The notes under the pieces are model-generated. The model had not been told where the DNA came from. It saw nothing but the letters and a program-made list of their open reading frames with translations, and did not search any database. The translations under genes and the position numbers were made by a program. A stretch of DNA of 64,000 nucleotides from assembly GCA_934486735.1 (NCBI GenBank), contig CAKSQL010000006.1, forward strand, positions 1-64,000, given 5' to 3'. Shown piece after piece: positions 42,449 to 53,800 of the stretch; the first letter of the stretch is position 1, and every line of letters starts with the position of its first letter. This stretch comes from an uncultured Clostridia bacterium. Its GTDB lineage: Bacteria; Bacillota; Clostridia; UBA1381.

Positions 42449-45400
42449 ATGAAAAAGAAGTTTTTGGTTTTAACAATAATCTCTCTTTTTATGATTTTTA
42501 CAAGCACGCACGCACAGCAGATAGGCGGAATGAAGGATATAAAGGTTACCGATAAAACTGTTAACGTATCCTTTGATGTACCCGAGCTTTATAAAGCATG
42601 GAGCGTGCCTGATTCATACAGAAAATCAGACTACCCGTATACTGTTACAATATCTTCGGGAAGCGATAAAACAGAGTACTTTAACATTCAGGGGCATTGC
42701 GGCGAAAAGGACTATGAGAAGCATCAGGTGATTGTCGGAGCCGGGGCAACGGTCAGCTTCGATTTTAACATGACAGAACTTTTGAAAGGATATCAGACTA
42801 TTAAAATAGAAGTGACTTCAAGCGACGGAAAAAGCGTTGCGGCATTCGTGAAAAACATTCATATTTTGCCGCCGCTTAACAATGCGTTTCTGGAGGAATA
42901 TACTAGAAAAATAGGAATATCCGGTGCTATGGCGGTGTCTGAGGCAGACGATGTGACTCAGCTGAGAACACACAGAATACCATTTGACGCATGGGCTGTT
43001 TTTGAACCGTCAAAAGGCAAGTACAACATAGGCAATGATGATAATTTTGCAAATGCGGAAAAAATAAAATCCGATCTTGTTGTGCTTATGGCGTATAACA
43101 ATCCTATCTACAGCGGAAGTGCGTCAATTAATAAGGGACTTAATACCAAAGAAGAATTTGACGCATTCGCAAATTATGCAAAGGCGATACAATCAAAATA
43201 TTCTAATAGTACAAGAATTAAATATTGGGAGGTTTTCAATGAGCCGAACGGAATGTGGCTGCCGAGAAATACTACCGATTATGCATATTTGGGCGAGGTT
43301 GTAAAGCGCGAGCTTACAAAGAGTAATCCGAAAGAAAAAACTGCAATCGGTTCGGTTGCGAACGGAGATTTTTCGTATGTTGAAGAAAGTCTTGAAGCAG
43401 GATTGTGGCCGAACATGGATGCGGTTGCAAACCATCCGTACATTCGTCCGACGCTTGTTGACGAACTGTATCACTATTGTCTTTCGGGCATGACAAAGGT
43501 TATAACAAAATTCGGGGGTTGGAAAGAACAAATTATAACAGAGGTCGGCTGGCCGACGCAGACTTCGGGCGTCAGCAAGGAGCAAGCGGCGATAGAGCTT
43601 GTTAAGCAGGTTATTGTTGCGGATTATTACGACATTGCCATCAACCAATATTACATGAATGCCGATGTTGCAGGAAGAACCGAAGAGGATACGGAAGGAA
43701 ATTTCGGAGTATTTTTTTCACGCGACAACGAATTTAAGCCGTCGGCATATTCTATCAGCAATTTGGGATATGAAACGGTTGGAGCGGTATTCCTCGGCAA
43801 AATGATGTTCAGTGATAAGGATATAGAGGCATATCTTTATGCGAGAGATGATAAAATCACATGTGTTATATGGTCCAAGGCGGGAGAAAAAACAGTATCA
43901 TTTGAGGGAGAAAGACTAACTGCAAGCGATATGAACGGAAATCCTGCGGGAGAAGGCAACAGCTTCACAATAGGAGAAAAACCGATCTATCTGCATGGCG
44001 TCGATAAAAAGCATATAGCAAATTCACTGTCCGAAAATATAAAAGCATATCTCGATTTGTATTTTAAGGATTGCTTTAATGACAGCCAAGATAAAAAAGG
44101 CTTTGACGACGCGAAAAACTTAATGTATCGGACGGTTGATTATGCAGCCGATTTTGCAAAGGCGCATCCGATACCGACCGAAACGGAAGCCTTTGAGGGT
44201 CTGAAAAATCACTATGATGTATCCTATAAACTGATTGATATGTATAAATCCGGAGAGCTTGAAATTTCGCCGGCGCAGCTGGACGGACTTTTATATCTCA
44301 ACCACTGGGGCGGAATGATATGGGACGGGTTGTGCCTCGTGAGTGCGGACAGAGGCAGTCTCGGAGATTACAAGCTTAAATGCAATGACAAAATCAAGGA
44401 AGTGAATGATTTCAGAAACAAAAAAATGGGAGAAAATACTCTCAGCTACAGCGAAGCAATCATGACATATTCTCGAAAATATGCGGAAAAGGCAGCCGGA
44501 GTCATATCCCGAAAGGAAAAAAATCAGCTCAAAAGCGGAGCTGTAAAGGCATGGGATGAAATGTCATTCATTTTGGCGGATTTGGCATTGAAGCTTGCAA
44601 AAAACGAAGCTGTCGGACATGATAATGTGATTTTGCAGCTTCCCTCGGCTCAATCGCAGATTGAAGTAAACACAGAGAGTGTGATTTATCCGTCACTGTA
44701 CAATTATAGAAAACAGAGTACACTTTCGGGATATGCCGAGCTTGTAAATCCCGACGGAGAAGTGATTGCACTTTCGGAAAAAATCGAGCTTGCACCCGGC
44801 ACAAATGCAAAGGTTCCGATTAAACTTCTGCTCACTTCTGTCAAGGAAGGGGAATACCGGATAAAATTTATCGAAAATGATGAGGTTATTTGTGACCGCA
44901 AAGCACAAATAACCGGAAAAAAGGTTATTCTTGCAGAAATAGAAAATTCAAAAAATACATTCGAGGATATTGATTCGGTCAAACTGAAATTTACCGATTT
45001 GAAAGGAAGGGGATTCACCGGTTCGATAAGCGTTGAGCCTTTGTGCGATTGGGTTTTGGCGGATTCCGTCGATAACATTTTTTCGCTGGAACAGGGAGAA
45101 GACAAGAGTTTTGAGTGGAAAGTGCTTTCGAAAAAAAGCGCCTTATATCATACATATCCGTTTAAGGTAATTGTAAAAAATGAAAAAGGCGAAGAAATTT
45201 TAAATGAAATTCAATTTCTGAATTTTACAGTGATAAAGAAAGCCGATGAGGATTTTGATATCCTAAATTCCGATGGAGATTCAGAATTTTTTGCGGATGC
45301 ATATCCGATATATGTCCGGCTCCCGAAAAATCCGCTCGAACGTGTTGATTGGTTTGACGGCGGATATTATACAAGAATGATGTCAAAATGGAGCGATGAT

Positions 45401-46498
45401 TATTTATATTTGCTTTTTGACGTTTTTGACTGGTATCATGAAAATGCTCAGGTCGGTGCGAATATATGGAACGGAGATTCGATACAGCTTGCAATCGATC
45501 CGCTGAACGACGGCGGAAACGAATACAAGAGTGATGATTTTGAATTCGGTTTTGCTCTTACGGATTATGGCAAATCGGTGTTTGCATGGAAAGATGCGGT
45601 CACGAATAAGGAAGAAAAAAAGCCCGAGGAATGGGTTAATATTATTCGCGACAATGAGAATGAACATACTCGGTATATGATCAAAATTCCGAAAGCTGCC
45701 GTTGTGCCTTTAAGCTTTAAGACAGGAAATGTGTTTGGCATGGATGTTTTGTATAACAATTCAAATGTAGGCACAAGAAATGATTATGCTGCGTTTGCCG
45801 ACGCGATCGCACACGGGAAATTTCCGGATAAATATTGGGATTTCATATTTGTTGAGGATAAAATTAATTTTGACAATACCAATGAGCCTGTAATTCCTGG
45901 GAAAATTACCGGGAGTACAGATTATTCAAATGATGACAGAATCAAGTTCTCAGATATAAGCGGACACTGGGCTGAGGATGAAATCAAAAACTTTGTGAAA
46001 AGAGGCTATGTACATGTAAAAAGCGAATGGAGCTTTTTGCCCGACGGTTTTATGGAACGTGCGGAATATGTTGTAATGCTCGGAAATGTTATCGGAAATA
46101 TTGCCGAGCCGGGAACGTCTCTTTATGAGGATGTGACACCGGGCTTATGGTTCAACAACGGATTGTACACATGTATGCAGTCGGGAGTCATACCGGAACA
46201 GATGATTGAGAAAAGCAAGTTCTATGCAAACAGCTCCATAAAACGGGAAGAGGTTTTTGCAATGCTGGACTTGTATTTAAAAAACAAGGCGGAGCAAACC
46301 GACTATGAACAAAAGCCGTTAAGCGATTTTTCGGATTGGACGGAGGTATCGGAAGAATACCGTTCAAATTTGCAGGAATTATACAGCCTTGGACTTTTGA
46401 GCGGAGATGAAAACGGAAATCTCAATCCGCAAAAGCGTGTCACAAGAGCAGAGGCGGTAAGCATAACTTCAAGAGTGATTAAAAAGATGGAAGGATGA
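42449..46498 (+). CDS. Large SLH-anchored clan GH-A-like glycosidase with CBM9-like domain
   Basis: A 1349-residue secreted enzyme. After the signal peptide (about 1-22) and a beta domain, residues 150-480 form a TIM barrel with catalytic pair Glu265 (EVFNEPNGMW) and Glu365 (QIITEVGWPT), 100 residues apart, as in clan GH-A. The glycosidase family cannot be fixed by eye; GH39-like families are nearest. A long helical region (about 525-735) with LDGLLYLNHWGGMIWDG follows, a beta domain, a CBM9-like sugar-binding domain (about 930-1145, ending PDKYWDFIFVE) and three SLH domains (about 1165-1349). Residues 145-800 are paralogous to the C-terminal part of 54892-58512. It overlaps the next gene. 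Confidence 0.8.
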   Translation: MKKKFLVLTIISLFMIFTSTHAQQIGGMKDIKVTDKTVNVSFDVPELYKAWSVPDSYRKSDYPYTVTISSGSDKTEYFNIQGHCGEKDYEKHQVIVGAGATVSFDFNMTELLKGYQTIKIEVTSSDGKSVAAFVKNIHILPPLNNAFLEEYTRKIGISGAMAVSEADDVTQLRTHRIPFDAWAVFEPSKGKYNIGNDDNFANAEKIKSDLVVLMAYNNPIYSGSASINKGLNTKEEFDAFANYAKAIQSKYSNSTRIKYWEVFNEPNGMWLPRNTTDYAYLGEVVKRELTKSNPKEKTAIGSVANGDFSYVEESLEAGLWPNMDAVANHPYIRPTLVDELYHYCLSGMTKVITKFGGWKEQIITEVGWPTQTSGVSKEQAAIELVKQVIVADYYDIAINQYYMNADVAGRTEEDTEGNFGVFFSRDNEFKPSAYSISNLGYETVGAVFLGKMMFSDKDIEAYLYARDDKITCVIWSKAGEKTVSFEGERLTASDMNGNPAGEGNSFTIGEKPIYLHGVDKKHIANSLSENIKAYLDLYFKDCFNDSQDKKGFDDAKNLMYRTVDYAADFAKAHPIPTETEAFEGLKNHYDVSYKLIDMYKSGELEISPAQLDGLLYLNHWGGMIWDGLCLVSADRGSLGDYKLKCNDKIKEVNDFRNKKMGENTLSYSEAIMTYSRKYAEKAAGVISRKEKNQLKSGAVKAWDEMSFILADLALKLAKNEAVGHDNVILQLPSAQSQIEVNTESVIYPSLYNYRKQSTLSGYAELVNPDGEVIALSEKIELAPGTNAKVPIKLLLTSVKEGEYRIKFIENDEVICDRKAQITGKKVILAEIENSKNTFEDIDSVKLKFTDLKGRGFTGSISVEPLCDWVLADSVDNIFSLEQGEDKSFEWKVLSKKSALYHTYPFKVIVKNEKGEEILNEIQFLNFTVIKKADEDFDILNSDGDSEFFADAYPIYVRLPKNPLERVDWFDGGYYTRMMSKWSDDYLYLLFDVFDWYHENAQVGANIWNGDSIQLAIDPLNDGGNEYKSDDFEFGFALTDYGKSVFAWKDAVTNKEEKKPEEWVNIIRDNENEHTRYMIKIPKAAVVPLSFKTGNVFGMDVLYNNSNVGTRNDYAAFADAIAHGKFPDKYWDFIFVEDKINFDNTNEPVIPGKITGSTDYSNDDRIKFSDISGHWAEDEIKNFVKRGYVHVKSEWSFLPDGFMERAEYVVMLGNVIGNIAEPGTSLYEDVTPGLWFNNGLYTCMQSGVIPEQMIEKSKFYANSSIKREEVFAMLDLYLKNKAEQTDYEQKPLSDFSDWTEVSEEYRSNLQELYSLGLLSGDENGNLNPQKRVTRAEAVSITSRVIKKMEG

Positions 46499-46503
46499 GT
46501 TTG

Positions 46504-49500
46504 ATGAAGAAGTTTATTTGTTTATTGCTGGCGGCGCAAATGATGTGCGGAGCAGTTGCTCACGCACAGATAGATTGCTTGTACATAAACGAAAAAACAG
46601 CTGTGACAATCAAGTTTCAGCTGCCTGAAAAATGCGAGGGTGACTATTATTCAATTTATGTTTTAAATCCGCAAAAAACAAAGGATAACTTAATATCCGA
46701 AATAACCGAAAATGATGTTCAGTATTATGCCCAGGGAGAATATAAAAAAGGCGGAGCTTCGATAAGCTTCGGCATCAACTCCGGCCTTTTGGGAAGTTCG
46801 GGAGAGTACATACTACCGGTAATAGTGAAATCCGGAGACTATGAGGAAAAAAGCATGTTTTATGCATATCCTGATTCTGTACGCCGGGAGCTTTTGGATG
46901 AAGTAAATCAAAAAAGACAGGATGACATTGACACTTTATGTCAAAGGATTGTCGAGATGTTCAATATCGGAAATTTTGAAATTTATAACAAGGTTTCCGA
47001 TAAAACCTCACTTGCAAAAAAGCTTTTCAGCGTGCTTGGCAAAACAGAAGCGACAGATGAAAATATTGTTTCATATATGAAGCAGGCAACGGTTTTGGAG
47101 GGAATAAAAACAGGTGAGATGAAGCTTTTTGAGAATGGAGTACTTGCCGACGACGGCGTTATCGGCGTAGATGATAATATACAAAAGCTTTCGAAAGTCA
47201 TTAAGAATATAAATGACATTGCCAAAGAAGCAGAAAACCGCGATTGGAGCAATACGGAAGATTTGAAGAATGCAATATGCAGCAGCCTTATCACTGCGGC
47301 GATATACAAAAATCAAGCTATGGGATACGGACATATAGAGGAAATTTTGATATCCAACACTGATTTTTTGCAGAAAAACGGTTTTAATGTAGACAGCTAT
47401 AAGGCATCTCAAAAGGATAAGGTCGGACAGGCACTCATCGCCGGCGGAGAAAAGTCTTTTGAGGAAATGATAAAGGCGGTCAACTCGTATTCGGCAGCAT
47501 ATAAATCAAGCGCGGATTCAAAACCGAAGGACAGCTCGTCATCTTCAAGCGGATATAGCGGAAATACAACCGGAATCGTCTCGGGAAACAAAAAGTCAGA
47601 TTCGAAACAGACGGATAAGTTTAAGTTTACCGATTTGGATCAGGCGGAATGGGCAAGAGAAAAAATAAATGCATTACTCGAAAAAGGAATTGTAGCAAAA
47701 AGCGAGGACGGGAAATTTTATCCTTCACGCTTGATTACAAGAGCAGAATTTACCAAGCTCACTGTCGAGGCTTTAAATATCATGGTTGATGCACCGAACA
47801 GCTTTGCCGATGTCGGAGATGATGAATGGTTTGCTCCGTACATAAATCGAGGCGTGGCTGCCGGAATTATATTCGGAGACGGTGAAAATTTCCGGCCGAA
47901 TGAAAATATTAAAAGACAGGATATCGCTGTAATTTTAAACCGAGCGCTTGAGTATAAGGGCATAATGCCGGAAAATACCGGAGAGAAAATGAAATTTTCG
48001 GATAAGGACAGTATCTCGGATTATGCCGAAAATGCGGTTGAATTATTATATCAATACGGAATTATAAACGGAAATGAAAACAATGAATTTTTACCGTTTA
48101 ACGCTGCCGCAAGGAGCGAAGCGGCGGTAATGATATACGGCGTAATCAATGCAGCGGACAACGGCTTTAAGGCAAGAAACAATGTCTCCGATAATTCTTC
48201 CGCACAAGGGACTGTTCTCAGCTCCAAAACGAGCAGTGCAGCAGAGCTTATGGCAAGAGCAGGCATTATTTCTGCCGAGACGGTTTCCGAGTTGAATGTA
48301 AGCGTGACCAAAGCGGATTTTGCCGAAATAATTGCACGGTATGCCGCAAAAGACGGAAACTATTCATACAGCGGAAATGCCGGATTTCAGGATGTGACCC
48401 GGGATACTCCGAATGCCGGATATATCGAACAGATGACGGAGCTGGGATATTTTGAAAGGGTAAGCTTTTATCATCCGAACGACTATATCAACGGCATCGA
48501 TGCGCTTAAAGCTGTTATGAATGTGCTGGGATACGGAATGATTTTGAAAAGCGACAATGACTATCTTAATAAAGCGTCGTCTTTGGGTATTACAAAATCA
48601 GTTTCGGTTTCACAAGACCCTATATCAAAGGGAGATATTATCAGATTGTTCGAAAACAGTCTGACTGCAAACGTAGTGACGGTATCTGCCGAAAACGGCA
48701 GTATTTCCTTAAAAGAAGGGGAAACCTTTCTTGAAAGTTATCATAACATAATCCTGTTAAAGGGAATAATGAACGGTAATTTCATAACATCCTACAATAC
48801 AAGTATCAAACCGAGAAAGAATATGATATTGATTGATTCCATGGAATTTGAGGTTGACGATGACTTGTATTATATAAATGATTATCTCGGATATTATCTT
48901 GAACTGGCGTATGATAAGGATACTGAAAAAGCAGTCGGCTTCAGAGCCTTAAACAATGAGGAAATTGTGATACCGGACAGGAATTTGGTTGAATATTCCA
49001 ACGGAAAAATCTACTATGAAGAAGATATGAAGCAAAAAAGCGTAACAATTCCCAAGGATGCAATAGTGGTGTACAACGGTGTGGTTTCGGAACAATATGA
49101 TGAGGATATCTTCGATATTGAGACGGGAAGCGTTGAATTGGTTGCGGCAAAGGGTGGCAATTATAATGTTATAAAGGTATATGACTACAAAAGCTTTGCC
49201 GTAAACGGAATTACAGACGAGAAAATGTATTCGAGAAATAATGAAACAATTTTGCTTGACGATTATGATAATGTTATTGTCAGAGACGGCAGCGGCGGAA
49301 TAGTAAAAATTTCGGATATCGGAGCCGGCGATATTGCATCGGTTGCCGAAAGCAAGGACAAAAAGCAAATAATCATTATTGACAGCAAAACGAAAAAAAC
49401 AGGAAAAATAAACAATATTGACAAGTCCGAAAAGCAGGTATCCGTTGACGGAACAAAGCTTAACTATTTAAAGAACAGCGGAATAGAGCTTGCGCAGGTC

Positions 49501-50757
49501 TCGTACAGCGGAACATTTTATCTTGATTTTAAAGGAAATGTTGCATATGCCGACTTTTCAGGAAAAGACGGCTGGCGGTATGCATATCTGATTAAAGCGG
49601 TTTACGATTCGGCAGAGGGAAAAGCCTTTATTAAAATTTTCAATGACAACGGCGAATTTGAAAATATAGAACAGGAATCGGAAATTGTAATTGATGGGAC
49701 AAAAACAGCTCCGAACGAAATTGATAACAGCTTTTTACATAATACGGCAGGGGAACTGACTGAGGAAAACCAACCTCAGATTATTAAGTACAGGCAAAAA
49801 TCAGACGGAACTCTTTCCTATATAGATACTGCATATAAAGCACCGGGAGAGGACGAGCAATCGCTTTCGGTGAACCGTGATGTATATAATACTACGCGTA
49901 TCTACAATCCGGTAACGAACCGTCTTGCCGAATCGAGAAACGATCCGACAGGCTATGTCGAAAATTCCATGCTTTTGGACGAGAACACAAAAGTATTTAT
50001 GCTCCCGAAAGAAAATGAAATTGCATTTAATGAGGATGATTATTCAATAACGTCCTTATCGTGGTTCGAGGGCAGAAGCAAGAGTGTAAACGGCCCCGTC
50101 TGGGCATACGATATGGATTATTCAAACGGCGGAAGAGTCGGTGCGCTGGCATTTCCGAGCGATCAAGGCGGAAATGAAATCAGTGCACGCACAATGTTTT
50201 ATATCACAGAGGTAAGCGAAAGCGTAAACAGTGATAATGAAATAATCATGTCAATCACCGGATATGATTACAATTCGGCATCGGAAAAGACATTGTACAG
50301 CTACAGCAAGAAAAACATTTTTGAGGGACTTAAGGCAGGAGACTTTATCCGATATCATATCGACGGGAACGGCAAGGTTGATTTGATAAGCTCGGAACTC
50401 GATTGGGAAACTGCCGCACTGGGATACAGGACTTGCCCGTTTACGACCGATAATGACGGAAGCTGGACAGGCGATGCGCTCGTGGCATGTCATTACTCGA
50501 TTTTAACGAATAAAGACGGAAAATATGTAAGCTTTGCGGATTCGATAGAATACGAGGGCGGAAAAATCAAAAGAGGAAATATGATATTTGATTGCAGCAA
50601 TGCAAATATCATGAGATTTAATACAAGGACGGGAAAAACAGATAAGATTTCACCGGATGAGCTTAACGATTATCTGTATGAGACAAATAAGTCAGCAAGA
50701 ATTTTTATATATGTCTCCGCAACTGCGCTGAAGAGCGCCGTTGTATACGAATTTTAA
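46504..50757 (+). CDS. Giant SLH protein with helical N-terminus and beta repeats
   Basis: A 1417-residue secreted protein. Signal peptide to about residue 20 (AHA), a beta domain, a helical region (130-340), a Ser-rich linker near 345-370, then three SLH domains (about 372-560; FTDLDQAEWAREKINALLEK, PNENIKRQDIAVILNR) and a second, degenerate SLH-like set (590-745). The last 650 residues are beta modules similar to those at 9612-12116 (IPKDAIVVYNGVVSE). SLH domains lie in the middle, not at an end, which is unusual. GGAAGGA at 46488-46494 selects ATG 46504 over ATG 46495, which overlaps the previous stop. No catalytic motif is recognised; a surface scaffold is plausible. Confidence 0.75.
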   Translation: MKKFICLLLAAQMMCGAVAHAQIDCLYINEKTAVTIKFQLPEKCEGDYYSIYVLNPQKTKDNLISEITENDVQYYAQGEYKKGGASISFGINSGLLGSSGEYILPVIVKSGDYEEKSMFYAYPDSVRRELLDEVNQKRQDDIDTLCQRIVEMFNIGNFEIYNKVSDKTSLAKKLFSVLGKTEATDENIVSYMKQATVLEGIKTGEMKLFENGVLADDGVIGVDDNIQKLSKVIKNINDIAKEAENRDWSNTEDLKNAICSSLITAAIYKNQAMGYGHIEEILISNTDFLQKNGFNVDSYKASQKDKVGQALIAGGEKSFEEMIKAVNSYSAAYKSSADSKPKDSSSSSSGYSGNTTGIVSGNKKSDSKQTDKFKFTDLDQAEWAREKINALLEKGIVAKSEDGKFYPSRLITRAEFTKLTVEALNIMVDAPNSFADVGDDEWFAPYINRGVAAGIIFGDGENFRPNENIKRQDIAVILNRALEYKGIMPENTGEKMKFSDKDSISDYAENAVELLYQYGIINGNENNEFLPFNAAARSEAAVMIYGVINAADNGFKARNNVSDNSSAQGTVLSSKTSSAAELMARAGIISAETVSELNVSVTKADFAEIIARYAAKDGNYSYSGNAGFQDVTRDTPNAGYIEQMTELGYFERVSFYHPNDYINGIDALKAVMNVLGYGMILKSDNDYLNKASSLGITKSVSVSQDPISKGDIIRLFENSLTANVVTVSAENGSISLKEGETFLESYHNIILLKGIMNGNFITSYNTSIKPRKNMILIDSMEFEVDDDLYYINDYLGYYLELAYDKDTEKAVGFRALNNEEIVIPDRNLVEYSNGKIYYEEDMKQKSVTIPKDAIVVYNGVVSEQYDEDIFDIETGSVELVAAKGGNYNVIKVYDYKSFAVNGITDEKMYSRNNETILLDDYDNVIVRDGSGGIVKISDIGAGDIASVAESKDKKQIIIIDSKTKKTGKINNIDKSEKQVSVDGTKLNYLKNSGIELAQVSYSGTFYLDFKGNVAYADFSGKDGWRYAYLIKAVYDSAEGKAFIKIFNDNGEFENIEQESEIVIDGTKTAPNEIDNSFLHNTAGELTEENQPQIIKYRQKSDGTLSYIDTAYKAPGEDEQSLSVNRDVYNTTRIYNPVTNRLAESRNDPTGYVENSMLLDENTKVFMLPKENEIAFNEDDYSITSLSWFEGRSKSVNGPVWAYDMDYSNGGRVGALAFPSDQGGNEISARTMFYITEVSESVNSDNEIIMSITGYDYNSASEKTLYSYSKKNIFEGLKAGDFIRYHIDGNGKVDLISSELDWETAALGYRTCPFTTDNDGSWTGDALVACHYSILTNKDGKYVSFADSIEYEGGKIKRGNMIFDCSNANIMRFNTRTGKTDKISPDELNDYLYETNKSARIFIYVSATALKSAVVYEF

Positions 50758-50768
50758 TTTGTGCAGTA

Positions 50769-50802
50769 CCGAAACCGCAAAAATTTAATTCTGCGGTTTC
50801 GG
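50769..50802 (+). terminator. Hairpin after the giant SLH gene
   Basis: CCGAAACCGCA (50769-50779) pairs with TGCGGTTTCGG (50792-50802), loop of 12. There is no T run, so it may stabilise RNA or attenuate rather than terminate. A second inverted repeat CGGAAATATC/GATATTTCCG follows (50812-50821, 50847-50856). Confidence 0.55.
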
Positions 50803-50890
50803 TCTGAGATGCGGAAATATCTGTAAAAAAAAATTGCCGATATGCCGATATTTCCGTAATAAAAAGCTATAAGCAGGAGGTAATTAAAAA

Positions 50891-53800
50891 ATGAAAAGAA
50901 AAACAGCAATTATTTTGTCGGCAGCAATGGTATTGTCGTATGGCAATATAGGATTTGCGAAGCAAGAAATATCCGGATCCATAAAGGTTGTTGACAGCAG
51001 CGGAAACCCGATTTATGATTTTTCGGGTCTTGGCGAAATAAACGGAAGTGTGAGCCTTTCCAAAGCAGCGGATAAGAATGCGGAGGTTTTTGTGGCTGCA
51101 TACGGAACGGACAATAATTTGTTATCGGTTCGGGAATATCCGCTTGCGGCAGGAGAAACAACAGTTGATTTCAGCCTGACAGCCGAAGCGGCAAGCTCGC
51201 TGAAAGCTTATGTCTGGAGTGAAAATCAAGTCCCGATAACAAATACAATCGAGGTGAAAAAGCCGGAAATAACATCTGCCGAAGTACGCGGAATTTATCA
51301 GGCAGGTCAGCCGCTCAGAGTTTCGTATTCGGCATATGGAATAACGGACGAGGATATCGAAAAATGCAATTGGTATGCCTGCACAGCGATAGACGGCGAG
51401 TATATTTTAATGGGAACAGGCATGAAATATTTAACTTCAAATGTAGTCAACCAGGGACCGACAGCGGAGGATAATATAAACAATATTGAAGTGAGCAAAT
51501 ATTTCAAAGCGGAAATTGTTCTGAAAAACGGAGAATCATACTTTACCGAGCCGGTATTCATTGAAAAAATGTATTATGATTTGAATCACTTTGATTACGG
51601 AGAATATGAATCTCAGATCAGTGCGCTCAGAAAGACAACAAATTCGGATTATAAATTCACTGTCGGAAATCAGGAATTTATACTTCTGGACTCTTTTACA
51701 TCCTCAGATACTTCAAGATTTAAGATTATGGCGGAAGCAACCTACGGAAAACATTCGATAGAGAATCTCAACACAACGGTTCTTCCTCAGCTTGATGAAA
51801 GAATCGCAGCGCATATTGATATGAATGCTAACCACATAGGAAGCTTCACCTCGGATTTCAGATATGTAAATATTGCACGCGGGATAAGTATGCCGAGTGT
51901 AAGGGATTTAATAAATTACAAAGACATTGTCGGACTGAAGACACATAATATAAATGATGAGTCTCAGCCGGTTTCTTTCGGAACAAACAGCGTTTCGAGA
52001 TTTGACAGAGATGCCAATTACGAAATTGGGGTAAATTCTGACGGAACGGTTGAAATTAACAAAAACTGCTGGAGTCTTTCATATGATATTGCGGAGGCAA
52101 GACCTGTTTTTTATATAGACAAAGACTTTTTCAAGGATGTTAAGCTTGATTTGTCAAAAGCCGGTGCAAAGGTTTTGGAGACTATCCGAAACGAATATTC
52201 ATATAACGAGCTTTTAAGCTGCGGATATTCGCAAGATGAGCTTGACATGTACTATAATACAGATGGAAAATCTATATCCGGCGTTGCAATAAACGGAGAA
52301 ATGGGTTATCAGTGCATATTGAATGCGTCCTGCAATACAATCGGAGTTGATGAAGCGTATGTTTCCTATAAGTGGAAGATTTCGAATACTGAAACGGGTA
52401 TATTTGAGGAGGCTGCGGACGGCGATGAATTTGCTCCGAGCACTGCTCAGAACGGAAAATTCTTAAAGCTTACAGCGTATCTGCCGAATGGAATGAGTGC
52501 TGATTCCGAAACTGTAAAAATAGTCACATATACAGACTTTGACGGGAAAATAGACACTCTTGCGGTAAGAGGAATTTACGAAATGGGGCAGCCGCTGTCC
52601 GTCGGATATACCGGAACAGGTGTGACCGATGCGGATATAATCGGTTATAAATGGCTTGTATCGCTAAGCCTTGACGGAGAATATTCACAGGCAGGCACAA
52701 ATTCTGTACTTTGCACTCCAAATGCAACCTCGGCAGAACAGCTGCAGAATGTCGAAATAGGAAAATATTATAAAGTGGAAATAACACTTAAAAACGGAGA
52801 TTCTTACACATCCGAGCCGGTTTATCTTGAGCCGATGCATTGGCAGGATACATTTTATCACGACAACGGTGATTGGAAATTTGATACAACAAAGCTTGAC
52901 AATTTAAGAATTGCCACAAATTCGGATTACAAATTCAGCGTGGACGGGCAGGAGTTTGTTCTTTTGAACACATTCGGAACTTCAGATACATCGAGGTACA
53001 AGGTTATTGCCGAAAACACCTACGGAAAGCACATTTATCCGAACGGAAATGCAGAAAATAATGCGGACTTCTTGGTATGGATAAAGGCACTTCTTCCGCA
53101 GAAAATAGTATCGCACATAGATATGAATGCAAATTTCCCCGGAAGCTTCACAGGATGGTCGACGTATGAATTGTATACACGCGGAATCGGAGTACCGAGT
53201 GTAAAGGATATTACGGACTATAAAGACATCATAGGTGTCAGAACGTATAATATTAATGATAAAAGCGCTCCGGTAATGTTCGGAACAAACAGTATGAAGA
53301 CGGATATCGCAACCGCTTATCGCTTCGGAATTAATTCGGATGGCGCAGCTGTATACGACACCTTATGCAATGCGGCGATAAATGCCGCGGAGGAAGTCAG
53401 ACCGGAATTTTATCTTGATAAGGACTTTTTCAAAACCGTAAAATTGGATTTGGACAGAACAGGTGTTGTGATTAAAAACATGCTTAAGACCGTTTACACG
53501 ACAGATGAGCTGAAAGCGGCAGGATATACCGATGAAGATATTGAAAAATATTTTACAAATAACGGCGACAAGAGCATTTCGGATGCTGAAATATTGGGTG
53601 ATGTAGGAAATGGAAAGACATTGCATGCATCATGCAGCAGCAACGGCGTGAACGATAATGATATCGTTTACAGATGGTATGTTTCGGATAGCGAAAACGG
53701 AGAATACATTGAAGTAGCAACCGGCGAAACATTTATACCGAGCCTGGTATACGACAAAAAGTACTTAAAGCTTGCAGCAGAGCTTCCGACAGGAGAAAGA

